Shown: positions 23,839-32,406, numbered from the stretch's first letter. The stretch is 64,000 nucleotides of DNA from Novosphingobium sp. CF614 (GCF_900113255.1 NZ_FOOR01000003.1:1-64000); one strand, 5' to 3'. Numbers and translations: made by a program. Notes: generated from the sequence alone by a model not told the origin.

Positions 23839-25472
23839 GGGAACAATCCGTGAAGATACCAGCGCGGGTTCGGCCGTTCCTCGAACAGGCCGCTGCGGAA
23901 CATCCAGTAGCGCCGCCCCGCCCCGTCCTCGATCCGGTAATAGTCGCGGGTCGGCCCCGCCCCGCCGGGAAGATGGCCGCCGCGCGCGCGCCACCACTCC
24001 GCCGCGATCCGCTCCGGCCCTTCGGCGAGGCGCACTTCGTGGAGCTTGCCGCGCCAGCGGAAGCGCTGCGGCGGCCCATCGGGCACCCCGGCGACGACCA
24101 TGACCGGCTGCGGCGGATCGAGCAGGTAGAGCGGGCGCGGAACGGGCGCGAGGTCAAAGCAGGAAGCCGAGAGATCCTCCGCTTCGGGGGAGGGGTTGGG
24201 GTGGGGGCCATCATCCGGGCACCGTGCTGGCCGAGCAGCCCCGCCCCCGGCCCCTCCCCTGAAGGCAAAGGGAGGGGAAAAGCCGCGATCTTGCGTGGCC
24301 GCCGGCACCAGGGCCTGGGCCTTTTCCGGCAAGTGCCGGTCGCGGGGCGCCATGCGCAGGACATGCTCCGCCCCCAGCCGCACGCCGAGCCGGTCGATCA
24401 GCGCCGCCACGCTGTCTCCGGATGCTTCGGCCCGGTCGAGTTCGATCTGGCGGGTGCCCAGCGGTTCGGCGCGGGGCACGGCCAGCACGATCGCATCGAA
24501 GCCGAAGCCCGGATCGAGCGGATCGGCCAGGGTCTCGATCCGCTCACGCATCAGGCGCATGACCGTGGCCGGATCGCGCACCGGCTGGCCGGTTTCCACC
24601 GCCAGCCGCCGCCGCGCGCCATCGCTGCGGCAGAGCGTGGCCACGAAGCGCCGCCCGCCGATCCGCCGCGCCGCCATGTCGCGCTCCAGCCGGACCAGCA
24701 GGTCCTCTATCACATCGAGCACATCGTCGGTGCGGGCGATGGGTTCGGCGAAACGGGCCTCGGCGCGAATCGGGACGGGGGCGGCATGGGGGGCGATCGG
24801 AGCGGCGGTTTCGCCCAGCAGCCGGCGCAGGCCCGCCACCGCCGCTTCCCCGAAGCGCGCGGCCAGCCCCGCCATCGGGCGCCGCGCCAGGTCGCCGATG
24901 CGGTAGAGGCCCGCGCACCGCAGCGCGACCAGCGCCGGCCCGGGCAGCTCGAGCGCGGCGACGGGAAGCGCGTGGACATCCTCGCCCCCCTGCCCACGGC
25001 GAGTGCCATAACGGGCAAGCGCACGCGCGGCGGCGGCGTTGTCCGCCAGGGCATGGCGGACGGTGTACCCGGCAAGCTCCGCCGCCCGTCCGGCCAGTTC
25101 GCGCTCGCCGCCCAGCAGGTGGGCGCAGCCGGTGATGTCCAGGACGATCCCGTCGGGCGGATCGGCCGCCGCCATCGGCGTCAGGCACGCCATCCCCGCG
25201 ACCAGCCGGTCCAGCTCGCCGCGATCGGCGTCCGGATCGTGCGGCAGGGTGGCCAGCCCCGGGCAGCGCGCCCGGGCATCGGCCAGCGCCATGCCCGGGC
25301 CAAGCCCCAGCGCCTGCGCGCGGGCATCGACCGCCGCCAGCCGCAACGCATTGCCGCTGCGGCCGACGAGCGCGAAGGGCTCAGGCGGCGCGGGGATCGA
25401 AGCTCCGCCCGCCCGCCGCGCCCGTTCGCAGGGAAGATAGGGCAACCACAGTGCCAGGTATCGCCGTTTCAT
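23835..25472 (-). CDS. imuB: ImuB, inactive Y-family polymerase homologue
   Basis: A 545-residue Y-family-like protein that recruits DnaE2 to the beta clamp. The N-terminus RYLALWLPYLPCER is diagnostic; as in known ImuB proteins, the usual DMDAFFA catalytic site is absent, so it is an adapter rather than a polymerase. Residues about 395-430 are encoded by a GC-rich intergenic-type repeat (24182-24264) inserted in frame, giving the low-complexity stretch FRGGAGGGAARPARCPDD before the conserved C-terminal domain resumes at RPLYLLDPPQP. The gene begins inside imuA (92-bp overlap) and overlaps dnaE2 by 4 bp. Confidence 0.93.
   Translation of the reverse strand: MKRRYLALWLPYLPCERARRAGGASIPAPPEPFALVGRSGNALRLAAVDARAQALGLGPGMALADARARCPGLATLPHDPDADRGELDRLVAGMACLTPMAAADPPDGIVLDITGCAHLLGGERELAGRAAELAGYTVRHALADNAAAARALARYGTRRGQGGEDVHALPVAALELPGPALVALRCAGLYRIGDLARRPMAGLAARFGEAAVAGLRRLLGETAAPIAPHAAPVPIRAEARFAEPIARTDDVLDVIEDLLVRLERDMAARRIGGRRFVATLCRSDGARRRLAVETGQPVRDPATVMRLMRERIETLADPLDPGFGFDAIVLAVPRAEPLGTRQIELDRAEASGDSVAALIDRLGVRLGAEHVLRMAPRDRHLPEKAQALVPAATQDRGFSPPFAFRGGAGGGAARPARCPDDGPHPNPSPEAEDLSASCFDLAPVPRPLYLLDPPQPVMVVAGVPDGPPQRFRWRGKLHEVRLAEGPERIAAEWWRARGGHLPGGAGPTRDYYRIEDGAGRRYWMFRSGLFEERPNPRWYLHGLFP
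24182..24264. repeat. GC-rich inverted-repeat element inside imuB
   Basis: CTTCGGGGGAGGGG at the left and CCCCTCCCCTGAAG at the right form inverted arms (13 of 14 match), with GGTTGGGGTGGGG and CCCCGCCCCCGG inside. This composition is typical of intergenic palindromic repeats in alphaproteobacteria, yet here it is read through in frame as protein. Confidence 0.8.
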
Positions 25473-26148
25473 CGCCTGTCTCCCGGAAAGAGCCCTGTTC
25501 AGCATCCCATTCCAGCCGCCAGCGTCCCCCGGCGGGACCATCCCGGCGGCGCAGCAGCTCCACGTCGATCGCCGGCCAGCCCGGCGCGTCCGCCGCCAGC
25601 GGGACGGACGGCGCGCCCGCCACCGACCAGCGCGTCTGGGCGGCGCTGGGACGGGGCGCCGCCGCGATGCGCAGGACGATCACGCGCCCCCGCGTCCGTT
25701 CCGCGGCAAGGGCGAGGCGGCGGCTGGCGGTCAGGTCGTAGCCGGCCAGCCGGCCCCGGGTTTCGAGCAGGATCGCGCCGACCCCGGGACAACGCGCCGC
25801 CTCCAGCCCGGCGCGCAGCAATTCCAGCTCGTTCCCCGCCTCGACAATCACCAGCCGCGCCGGGGCGAGCCCCAGCATGGCCAGCCCTTCCCCGCACAGC
25901 ACGGCGGGGCAGGATCCGGATCGCCACCGCACGAGGAACAGGGGTTCGGCCAAGGTTTCGGCCGGAGTTTCAGCCGGGGCTTTCCCGTTTCCGGCGCGGA
26001 TCGCGGAAAGCGCGAAGGCCATGGCCGCGGCCCGATCCTCTTCCCCGGCGTGGATTTCATGCAGGTGGCCGGCTGCGAGGTCCGGCATGTGCCGGCCGGG
26101 CCGCTGGGCAAGGCGTGGTGGTTTCCATTCGATGAGAGAGTCCGGCAT
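25381..26148 (-). CDS. imuA: ImuA, RecA-like SOS mutagenesis protein
   Basis: A 255-residue protein with the RecA/SulA-like fold of ImuA: ARLVIVEAGNELELLRAGLEAAR and GRVIVLRIAAAPRP segments and the C-terminal RWRLEWDAEQGSFRETGDE region. Together with ImuB and DnaE2 it makes the alphaproteobacterial translesion mutasome. It is the first gene behind a LexA box 20 bp upstream, so it should be induced by DNA damage. Its last 92 bp overlap imuB in another frame, longer than usual for this cassette. No strong ribosome binding site is seen before the ATG, so the exact start could be slightly internal. Confidence 0.9.
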   Translation of the reverse strand: MPDSLIEWKPPRLAQRPGRHMPDLAAGHLHEIHAGEEDRAAAMAFALSAIRAGNGKAPAETPAETLAEPLFLVRWRSGSCPAVLCGEGLAMLGLAPARLVIVEAGNELELLRAGLEAARCPGVGAILLETRGRLAGYDLTASRRLALAAERTRGRVIVLRIAAAPRPSAAQTRWSVAGAPSVPLAADAPGWPAIDVELLRRRDGPAGGRWRLEWDAEQGSFRETGDETAIPGTVVALSSLRTGAAGGRSFDPRAA

Positions 26149-26168
26149 AGGAACGAATCACTAGATTT

Positions 26169-26183
26169 GTTCCTACTATGTTC
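26169..26183 (-). promoter_or_regulatory. LexA (SOS) box
   Basis: GTTC-CTACTAT-GTTC, read on the minus strand as GAAC-N7-GAAC, is the exact alphaproteobacterial LexA consensus. It lies 20 bp upstream of the imuA start, where repressor binding would overlap the promoter. Confidence 0.9.
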
Positions 26184-26274
26184 TCACTTTTCCAACATGT
26201 CCAGCCCCCGCGAGCCCCCCAGCGAACAAGGCTGGCGCATCACGCCGTCGGAAAGCGCGCGCCGGGAAACGCGC

Positions 26275-26586
26275 TCAGTGCGCGCCGCCGTTCTTCTTCA
26301 GGCTTTCCTCCATGCGCGCCATCTGCTCCGGCGTGGCCTCGGTCTGGTAGGCCGCCTTCCACTCGTCGAAGGGCATGCCGTGGATCACCGCGCGGGCCTG
26401 GGCCTTGTCGCCTTCGAAGCCGGCGTCGCGGATCCAGTCGGCCAGGCAATTGCGGCAGAAGCCGGCAAGCCCCATCAAGTCGATGTTCTGCGCATCGTGG
26501 CGCTGCTGCAAATGGCGCACCAGCCTGCGGAAAGCCGCCGCCGCCACGGTATCGTCGAGCGTGTCGATCTGGTCATTCGTGTTCAT
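26275..26586 (-). CDS. DUF1244 family protein
   Basis: A 103-residue protein matching the small conserved DUF1244 family: AAFRRLVRHLQQRHDAQNID, LAGFCRNCLADW (CxxC-type pair) and IHGMPFDEWKAAYQ are family hallmarks. It is predicted to be helical and cytoplasmic, and no function is established; the paired cysteines could bind a metal. It runs divergently from pyruvate kinase, with a 77-bp gap that should hold both promoters, and is 104 bp past the LexA box but not obviously under its control. Confidence 0.88.
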   Translation of the reverse strand: MNTNDQIDTLDDTVAAAAFRRLVRHLQQRHDAQNIDLMGLAGFCRNCLADWIRDAGFEGDKAQARAVIHGMPFDEWKAAYQTEATPEQMARMEESLKKNGGAH

Positions 26587-26663
26587 TTTCCTGCCGATCG
26601 TCCTTGGTTTGTAAGCTTCACTTTGCCATATGACGGCCCGTTCCCGAAAAAGGCAGTCGAAAC

Positions 26664-28172
26664 TTGGTCAGCACCCCCCAGAATTCGCGCACCCATCGCC
26701 GCTCGCCCCATCATCGCGGCATCAAGCGCACGCGCAAGGTCAAGATTCTCGCCACGCTCGGCCCCGCCAGCCGCGACCGGGAGATGATCGCCAAGCTGCT
26801 CAAGGCCGGCGCCGACGCCTTTCGCGTCAACATGAGCCACGGCGATCACGATACCCACCGCGAAACCATCGCCAATATCCGCGCGGTAGAAAAGGATCTC
26901 GGCCGCCCCGTCGCGATCCTGTGCGACCTGCAGGGCCCGAAGCTGCGCGTGGGCACTTTCAAGGAAGGCAAGGCCTTCATCCGCCACGGCGCCCATTTCA
27001 CGCTGGACCGCAACCCCGAACCGGGCGACGACAACCGCGTCTGTCTGCCGCATCCCGAACTCTTCGGGATCCTCCGGAAGGGCCAGCGCCTGCTGATCGA
27101 CGACGGCAAGCTGCGCCTGGTGGTGATCCGGCCCGAGCAGGACGCGATCCTGTGCACCGCCGAAGTGGGCGGCCCGATCTCCGACCGCAAGGGCGTCAAC
27201 GTGCCCGACGCCATCGTCCCGGTCCCGGCGCTGACCGACAAGGACCGGCGCGACCTGGCCTTCGCGATCGAGCAGGGGGCCGACTGGATCGGCCTGTCCT
27301 TCGTCCAGCGCCCCGAGGACGTGGCCGAGGCGCGGCGGCTGATGGGCGGCCCGAACGCTTCCGGTGCCGCGCTGATGGCCAAGATCGAAAAGCCCGCCGC
27401 GGTCGAGAGCCTGGACGAGATCATCGAGCTGTCCGACGGCATCATGGTCGCGCGCGGGGACCTGGGCGTCGAGCTGCTGCCCGAGGAAGTGCCGCCGATC
27501 CAGAAGCACATCATCGAGAAGACCCGCACCCTGGGCAAGCCGGTGGTGGTGGCCACGCAGATGCTCGAATCGATGATTACCAGCCCCTCGCCCACCCGCG
27601 CCGAAGTCTCCGACGTCGCCAACGCGGTCTACGACGGCGCCGACGCGGTCATGCTTTCGGCCGAAACGGCGGCGGGCCAGTGGCCGGTGGAGGCGGTGAC
27701 GATCATGGACCGCATCGCCACCCAGGTCGAAGGCGATTCGACCTACCGCGCGCGCATCCACATCGCCGAGACCCCGCCCGACGCGACCACCGCCGACGCG
27801 CTGTCCGCCTCCTGCGCGACGATCGCCGATACCCTGACGATCGAAGGCATCATCATCTTCACCGGCTCGGGCATCTCCGCCCGCCGCGTCGCCCGCGAAC
27901 GCCCCGCCGCGCCGATGCTGGTGCTCACGCCCTCGCACAAGACCGCAAGGCGCATGGCCCTGCTGTGGGGCGCGCATGCCGTCACCACCAAGGACATCGG
28001 CAGCTTCGAGGAGATGATCGCCAAGGGCAAGCGCATGGCCCTGCGCCACGGCTTCGGCGGCGCCGGATCGCGCCTGGTGGCGCTGGCCGGCGTGCCCTTC
28101 GGCGTGCCGGGATCGACCAACCTGCTCCACGTGGTGACACTGACCGGCGACGAGCTGTCGGCCCCGAAGTAG
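26664..28172 (+). CDS. pyk: Pyruvate kinase
   Basis: Catalyses phosphoenolpyruvate plus ADP to pyruvate plus ATP. The 502-residue sequence shows the N-terminal TLGPASRDREMI and FRVNMSHGDH motifs, the DLQGPKLRVG block of the barrel, the catalytic AKIEKPAAVE lysine segment, and MVARGDLGVELLPEEVP with ATQMLESMI. The usual length is about 470-500 residues. The start is taken as a TTG at 26664, preceded by AAAAAGG at 11 nt; a start a few codons in would change little. Convergent with the PLP-binding protein gene, 33 bp apart. Confidence 0.95.
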   Translation: MVSTPQNSRTHRRSPHHRGIKRTRKVKILATLGPASRDREMIAKLLKAGADAFRVNMSHGDHDTHRETIANIRAVEKDLGRPVAILCDLQGPKLRVGTFKEGKAFIRHGAHFTLDRNPEPGDDNRVCLPHPELFGILRKGQRLLIDDGKLRLVVIRPEQDAILCTAEVGGPISDRKGVNVPDAIVPVPALTDKDRRDLAFAIEQGADWIGLSFVQRPEDVAEARRLMGGPNASGAALMAKIEKPAAVESLDEIIELSDGIMVARGDLGVELLPEEVPPIQKHIIEKTRTLGKPVVVATQMLESMITSPSPTRAEVSDVANAVYDGADAVMLSAETAAGQWPVEAVTIMDRIATQVEGDSTYRARIHIAETPPDATTADALSASCATIADTLTIEGIIIFTGSGISARRVARERPAAPMLVLTPSHKTARRMALLWGAHAVTTKDIGSFEEMIAKGKRMALRHGFGGAGSRLVALAGVPFGVPGSTNLLHVVTLTGDELSAPK

Positions 28173-28205
28173 GCCGGCGAAACAGGCCCTAGTCCCGGCC
28201 TTGCG

Positions 28206-28880
28206 TCATGCCCGGTTCGCGCCCCGCGCCCCGAACAGCGCCGAGCCGACGCGCACGTGGGTCGCGCCCAGCATCACCGCGGTTTCGAAATCGTCGCTCA
28301 TGCCCATGCTGAGCCCGGCCAGCCCATTGTCGGCGGCGATCTTGGCGAGGAGGGCGAAGAACGGCGCCGGTTCGGCGGCGGCGGGGGGCACGCACATCAG
28401 GCCGATCACGGGAATCCCGGCCTCGCGCGCCAGGGCCAGCAGCGCGGGGACCTCCGCCAGCGCGCAGCCGCCCTTCTGCTCTTCGGCGCCGATATTGACC
28501 TGGACGAAGCACGGCACCCGCCGCCCCGCCTTCTCCATCGCCTTGCCCAGCGCGGCGGCCAGCGAGGGCCGGTCGAGCGAGTGGATGCAGTCGAACAGCG
28601 CCGCCGCGTCCTCGGCCTTGTTCGACTGGAGCTGGCCGACGAGGTGCAGCTTCACGTCCGGGTGCGCCTCCCGCAGCGCCGGCCACTTGGCCTGGGCTTC
28701 CTGCACTCGATTCTCGCCGAAGACGCGCTGGCCTTGCGCGATCAGCGGCGCGATGCGCTCCGGCGGGTGGGTCTTGGAGACGGCGACGAGTTCGACCTGC
28801 TCCGGCTCGCGGCCGGCGAGGCGGGCGGCATGCGCGATACGCGCGCGGATATCTTCGAGCGGGCTGGCTGGCTGATCCAT
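28206..28880 (-). CDS. YggS-family PLP-homeostasis protein
   Basis: A 224-residue single-domain protein with the alanine racemase N-terminal barrel. Lys36 in VELVAVSKTHPP is the PLP-binding lysine; GENRVQEAQAKW and HLVGQLQSNKA are family signatures, and PCFVQVNIGAEEQKGG and GLSMGMSDDFETAV complete the phosphate site. It is not an enzyme but buffers pyridoxal phosphate and affects amino-acid metabolism. Its start is only 22 bp from the divergent TenI-like start, so both promoters must overlap the coding ends. Confidence 0.93.
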   Translation of the reverse strand: MDQPASPLEDIRARIAHAARLAGREPEQVELVAVSKTHPPERIAPLIAQGQRVFGENRVQEAQAKWPALREAHPDVKLHLVGQLQSNKAEDAAALFDCIHSLDRPSLAAALGKAMEKAGRRVPCFVQVNIGAEEQKGGCALAEVPALLALAREAGIPVIGLMCVPPAAAEPAPFFALLAKIAADNGLAGLSMGMSDDFETAVMLGATHVRVGSALFGARGANRA

Positions 28881-28902
28881 GGCGCGCTGCTATAGCGTCC
28901 CC

Positions 28903-29484
28903 ATGCCGAACCGCCAGCCGCCTCTTCCGGATATCTGGCTTGTCAGCGACGAACGCAACGACGCGGCGCTGGAGCGCATCCTTGCCCGGTTGCCGCGCGG
29001 ATCCGGGCTGATCTTCCGCCATTACCACCTGCCGCCAGGCGAGCGGCGCGCGCGCTTCGCGGCGCTGGCGCGCGCGGCGCGGCGGCGGCGGCACCTCGTC
29101 GTGCTGTCCGCCGCCGCGCGCGAAGCCCGCGCCTGGGGCGCCGACGGGGCCTATGGCGCGCCCGGGAAACTGGCGCGGGGACCGGCGCTGCCGCGGCTGG
29201 CGACCGTCCATTCGCTGCGCGAACTGGGCGCGGCGCACCGCGCGCGCGCGCGCGCGGCGGTGCTCTCGCCCGTTTTCCCGACCCGGTCGCACCCGGGGGC
29301 ACGCACGCTCGGCCCGGTTCGTTTCCGGCTGCTGGCGGCCCGCGCGCGGGTGCCGGTAATCGCGCTGGGCGGCATGACGGCGCACCGCGCACGCGCGATC
29401 GGCACCGGCAAATGGGCCGCCATTGGAGGGGGCAATCGGGGTCTTGCAAAATGGCCCACAGGCACGTTCCCGCTTCATTCTTGA
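28903..29484 (+). CDS. Thiamine phosphate synthase-like (TenI family) protein
   Basis: A 193-residue TIM-barrel protein of the ThiE/TenI group. The phosphate-binding signature SPVFPTRSHPGARTLG and the ALGGMTAHRA segment are clear, but the N-terminal half is rich in Arg and Ala and lacks obvious thiazole/pyrimidine-binding residues, so it is more likely TenI-like or a paralogue than a true thiamine phosphate synthase. The start at 28903 is preferred; a TATAGC seven bases upstream could be the -10 of a leaderless transcript. An ATG at 28879 is the alternative. ftsK follows. Confidence 0.75.
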   Translation: MPNRQPPLPDIWLVSDERNDAALERILARLPRGSGLIFRHYHLPPGERRARFAALARAARRRRHLVVLSAAAREARAWGADGAYGAPGKLARGPALPRLATVHSLRELGAAHRARARAAVLSPVFPTRSHPGARTLGPVRFRLLAARARVPVIALGGMTAHRARAIGTGKWAAIGGGNRGLAKWPTGTFPLHS

Positions 29485-29536
29485 CGGCGAGTCCTCCCCC
29501 GGCGCATTATCGGTGGCCGAAATCAGGGGAATTTCT

Positions 29537-31903
29537 ATGGCGACACGGCCCATCGCGCCCGGGCGGCGAATAGCCAAGCCGGACTGGCGCGCAGTCCTGA
29601 AGCGGTCCTTGCGCCGCGCGACCGAGCTTTCCGGCGCGGTGCTGCTGTTCGCGCTCATGGTATTCCTGGCGCTGGCGCTGGCCAGCTATCACCAGACCGA
29701 CCCCTCCGCCTCCACCGCCGCCGGGGGCGAGGTGCGCAACTGGATGGGTCCCACCGGCGCCTGGGCCGCCGAGCGGGCGCTGTTCCTGTTCGGGCCGGTT
29801 TCCGCGCTGCTGCTGCCGCTGCTCTACGTCTTCGCCCGCAAGCTGTGGCTGATGGTCGAGGAGGACGACGGCGAGGTCGAGCATTCGAACCAGCGCTGGT
29901 GGCGCCCGGCAGGGGTGCTGGCCTTCGCCATGGTGCTGATCGCGACGGTGCTCTCGCTATGGTTCACCGCGCCGGGCGGCACGCTGCCGGCCTCGATGGG
30001 CGGAATTTCCGGCCTGCTCGGCGCCCGGGCGATCGACGCCCTCGCCGCGCTGGCGCCGCCGTCGGCGCGGGGCTGGGCGACGCTGGGCCTCGCGCTGGCG
30101 TGCCTGCTGGCCGGGACGGCGCTGATCGGCAAGGTCTTCGCCTTCGACTGGGGCCGTCTGTTCACCCTGCCCGGCCGCATCGGCCGCGCGCCGCGCGCCC
30201 TGCCCCCGCCAGGCGCCCAGCCCTTCGCCCCCGCCGCCGGCAAGGGCGCGCCCGAACCCGCGCCGCGCGGCGAGGCGACCCCGTTCGCCCCGGACAAGCC
30301 GCGCAAGGCGCCCGAGATCGTCGATCCCAAGGCTTCCGCCACGCCGGCCAGGCTGGGTGCCGGCAGCCGGCAGAAGGACCTGTTCGACCAGTACGAGCTG
30401 CCCAGCCTGGAACTGCTCGCCGATCCCCCCGCCAATTCGCAGCCCCGGGTCGACAAGCTCAGCCTGGAGCGCAACGCCCGCCTGCTGGAAACCGTGCTCG
30501 ACGATTTCAACGTCAAGGGCGATATCACCGCGGTGCGCACCGGCCCGGTCGTCACCATGTACGAGCTGGAGCCGGCGCCGGGCATCAAGGCCAGCCGCGT
30601 GATCGGCCTGGCGGACGACATCGCCCGCAACATGAGCGCGATCTCCGCCCGCGTTTCCTCGATCCCGGGCCGCACGGTGATGGGCATCGAACTGCCCAAT
30701 ACCGATCGCCAGATGGTCTCGTTCAAGGAAATGGTCGCCTCCGAGGCCTTCGCCCACCACAAGGGGATGCTGCCGATCATCCTGGGCAAGGACATCGCCG
30801 GCGAACCGGTCGTCGCCGACCTCGCGACCATGCCGCACCTGCTGGTGGCGGGCACCACCGGTTCGGGCAAGTCGGTGGGGCTCAACTGCATCCTGCTCTC
30901 GCTGCTCTACCGCATGACCCCGGCGCAGTGCCGCCTGATCCTGGTCGATCCCAAGGTGCTGGAGCTGAAGAGCTACGACGATATCCCGCACTTGCTCTCG
31001 CCGGTCGTCACCGAGCCGCCCAAGGCGGTGCGCGCGCTGAAGTGGGCGGTGGAGGAAATGGAGCGCCGCTATCGCCAGATGAGCGAGATCAGCGTGCGCA
31101 ACCTCGCCAGTTTCAACGAGAAAGTGCGCTCGGCGGCGGCCAAGGGCAAGCCGCTGGGCCGGCGCATCCAGATCGGCTTCGATCCCGACACCGGCGAGGA
31201 ACTCTACGAGGATCGCCAGCTCGACTATCAGGCGCTGCCGCAGATCGTGCTCATCGTCGACGAGCTGGCCGACCTCATGGTCACGGTCGGCAAGGAGATC
31301 GAGGTGCTGATCCAGCGGCTTTCGCAGAAGAGCCGCGCGGCGGGCATCCACCTCATCATGGCGACCCAGCGCCCCTCGGTGGACGTCATCACCGGTGTCA
31401 TCAAGGCCAACCTGCCGACCCGCATCTCCTTCGCGGTCACCAGCCGCATCGACAGCCGCACGATCCTGGGCGAGCAAGGCGCCGAACAGCTGCTGGGCAA
31501 GGGCGACATGCTGTTCAAGCCCAACACCGACCCGATCAAGCGCGTCCACGGCCCCTTCGTCTCGGACGAGGAAGTGGAGCATGTCGCCGACCACTGGCGC
31601 GCCCAGGGCAAGCCCGACTATGTCGACGCCGTCACCGAAGAGCCCGAGGACGGCGGCTTCGGCTTCGACGATCTGGACGCCACCGCCTCCGACGCGCCCG
31701 AGGAGCGCAAGTACCGCCAGGTCTGCCAGCTGGTGTTCGAAAACCAGAAGATCTCGGTCTCCTGGCTCCAGCGCCAGATGGGCGTGGGCTACAACACCGC
31801 CGCCAAGTGGGTGGAGCGCATGGAAAACGACGGCTACGTCGGCCCCGCCAACCATGTCGGCCGCCGCGACATCTACCGCGACGAGAACGGAAACCCGCTG
31901 TGA
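29537..31903 (+). CDS. ftsK: DNA translocase FtsK
   Basis: A 788-residue septal DNA pump that clears chromosome ends and triggers dimer resolution. Several membrane helices (LFALMVFLALALASY, FLFGPVSALLLPLLYVF and others) occupy residues about 35-215; a Pro/Ala-rich linker follows; the motor carries Walker A GTTGSGKS near residue 440, LVDPKVLELKSYDDIPHL and Walker B IVLIVDELADLMV. A C-terminal gamma winged helix (QKISVSWLQRQMGVGY) reads KOPS sites. The linker is short compared with E. coli, usual for alphaproteobacteria. The start follows AGGGGA. Its stop overlaps the start of a small exported protein gene. Confidence 0.97.
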   Translation: MATRPIAPGRRIAKPDWRAVLKRSLRRATELSGAVLLFALMVFLALALASYHQTDPSASTAAGGEVRNWMGPTGAWAAERALFLFGPVSALLLPLLYVFARKLWLMVEEDDGEVEHSNQRWWRPAGVLAFAMVLIATVLSLWFTAPGGTLPASMGGISGLLGARAIDALAALAPPSARGWATLGLALACLLAGTALIGKVFAFDWGRLFTLPGRIGRAPRALPPPGAQPFAPAAGKGAPEPAPRGEATPFAPDKPRKAPEIVDPKASATPARLGAGSRQKDLFDQYELPSLELLADPPANSQPRVDKLSLERNARLLETVLDDFNVKGDITAVRTGPVVTMYELEPAPGIKASRVIGLADDIARNMSAISARVSSIPGRTVMGIELPNTDRQMVSFKEMVASEAFAHHKGMLPIILGKDIAGEPVVADLATMPHLLVAGTTGSGKSVGLNCILLSLLYRMTPAQCRLILVDPKVLELKSYDDIPHLLSPVVTEPPKAVRALKWAVEEMERRYRQMSEISVRNLASFNEKVRSAAAKGKPLGRRIQIGFDPDTGEELYEDRQLDYQALPQIVLIVDELADLMVTVGKEIEVLIQRLSQKSRAAGIHLIMATQRPSVDVITGVIKANLPTRISFAVTSRIDSRTILGEQGAEQLLGKGDMLFKPNTDPIKRVHGPFVSDEEVEHVADHWRAQGKPDYVDAVTEEPEDGGFGFDDLDATASDAPEERKYRQVCQLVFENQKISVSWLQRQMGVGYNTAAKWVERMENDGYVGPANHVGRRDIYRDENGNPL

Positions 31904-32331
31904 GGCGCGCGCTGCCGATCGCCGCCCTGTTCATCGCACTGCCGTTCGCCGCGCCGGCTGTCGCCCAAACTCTCTCGATCCAGATCGGCCAGTGGTATCA
32001 GGTCTTCGCCCCCGACATCGAACGCGCGATCGGCCGCAGCATCAGCGTCGATGCCGCGAGCGTGACGGCGGGCGGGCTGGGCCGGCAATTCCGGGAAGCG
32101 CAAGTGCTGCTCCGGGCCGAGCGCCAGTACCCGAGGGGCACCACCGTCCTCCAGGACCGCAGCGTCGATTGCGCCGGCAGCCTGGCGGCCACCACCCACA
32201 CCCGCATCCTATACCCCACCGGCGTGCTGGCGGGCGAGTGGGCGACCCCGAACGCGGTCCAGGCCGTCCACTGGGATTCGCAAGACGGCAAAGTGCTCAA
32301 GTTCGTCTGCCAGGGCATCCTGCCACGCTGA
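31900..32331 (+). CDS. Small exported protein coupled to ftsK
   Basis: A 143-residue protein starting at a GTG that overlaps the ftsK stop by 4 bp (GTGA). A clean signal peptide (RALPIAALFIALPFAAPAVAQ) is followed by about 120 residues with two Cys (VDCAGS and FVCQG) that could form a disulfide, and VDAASVTAGGLGRQFREAQVLL. The pattern faintly resembles the surface-adhesin E family, but I do not claim this. Periplasmic or outer-membrane location is likely. Overlap with ftsK suggests co-translation, but no cell-division role can be inferred. Confidence 0.7.
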   Translation: MRRALPIAALFIALPFAAPAVAQTLSIQIGQWYQVFAPDIERAIGRSISVDAASVTAGGLGRQFREAQVLLRAERQYPRGTTVLQDRSVDCAGSLAATTHTRILYPTGVLAGEWATPNAVQAVHWDSQDGKVLKFVCQGILPR

Positions 32332-32363
32332 TCGCCGGGCGTCCGGCTGACTTTCCGCAAGCG

Positions 32364-32390
32364 GTTTGACCACGCCCTGGATTTCGGCGC
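32364..32390. repeat. Dispersed intergenic repeat, copy R5 (fragment)
   Basis: GTTTGACCACGCCCTGGATT matches the left end of R3 (GTTTGACGGCGCCCTGGATT) at 18 of 20 bases, then diverges. It lies in the 75-bp convergent gap after the ftsK-linked gene. Confidence 0.55.
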
Positions 32391-32406
32391 CCCTTCGACG
32401 CGCCGT

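Noticed and set aside
28172..28200. Bidirectional terminator GGCCGG...CCGGCC between pyk and the PLP-binding protein gene
   Set aside because: Six-base arms with a 17-nt loop and no T-run are too weak to call.
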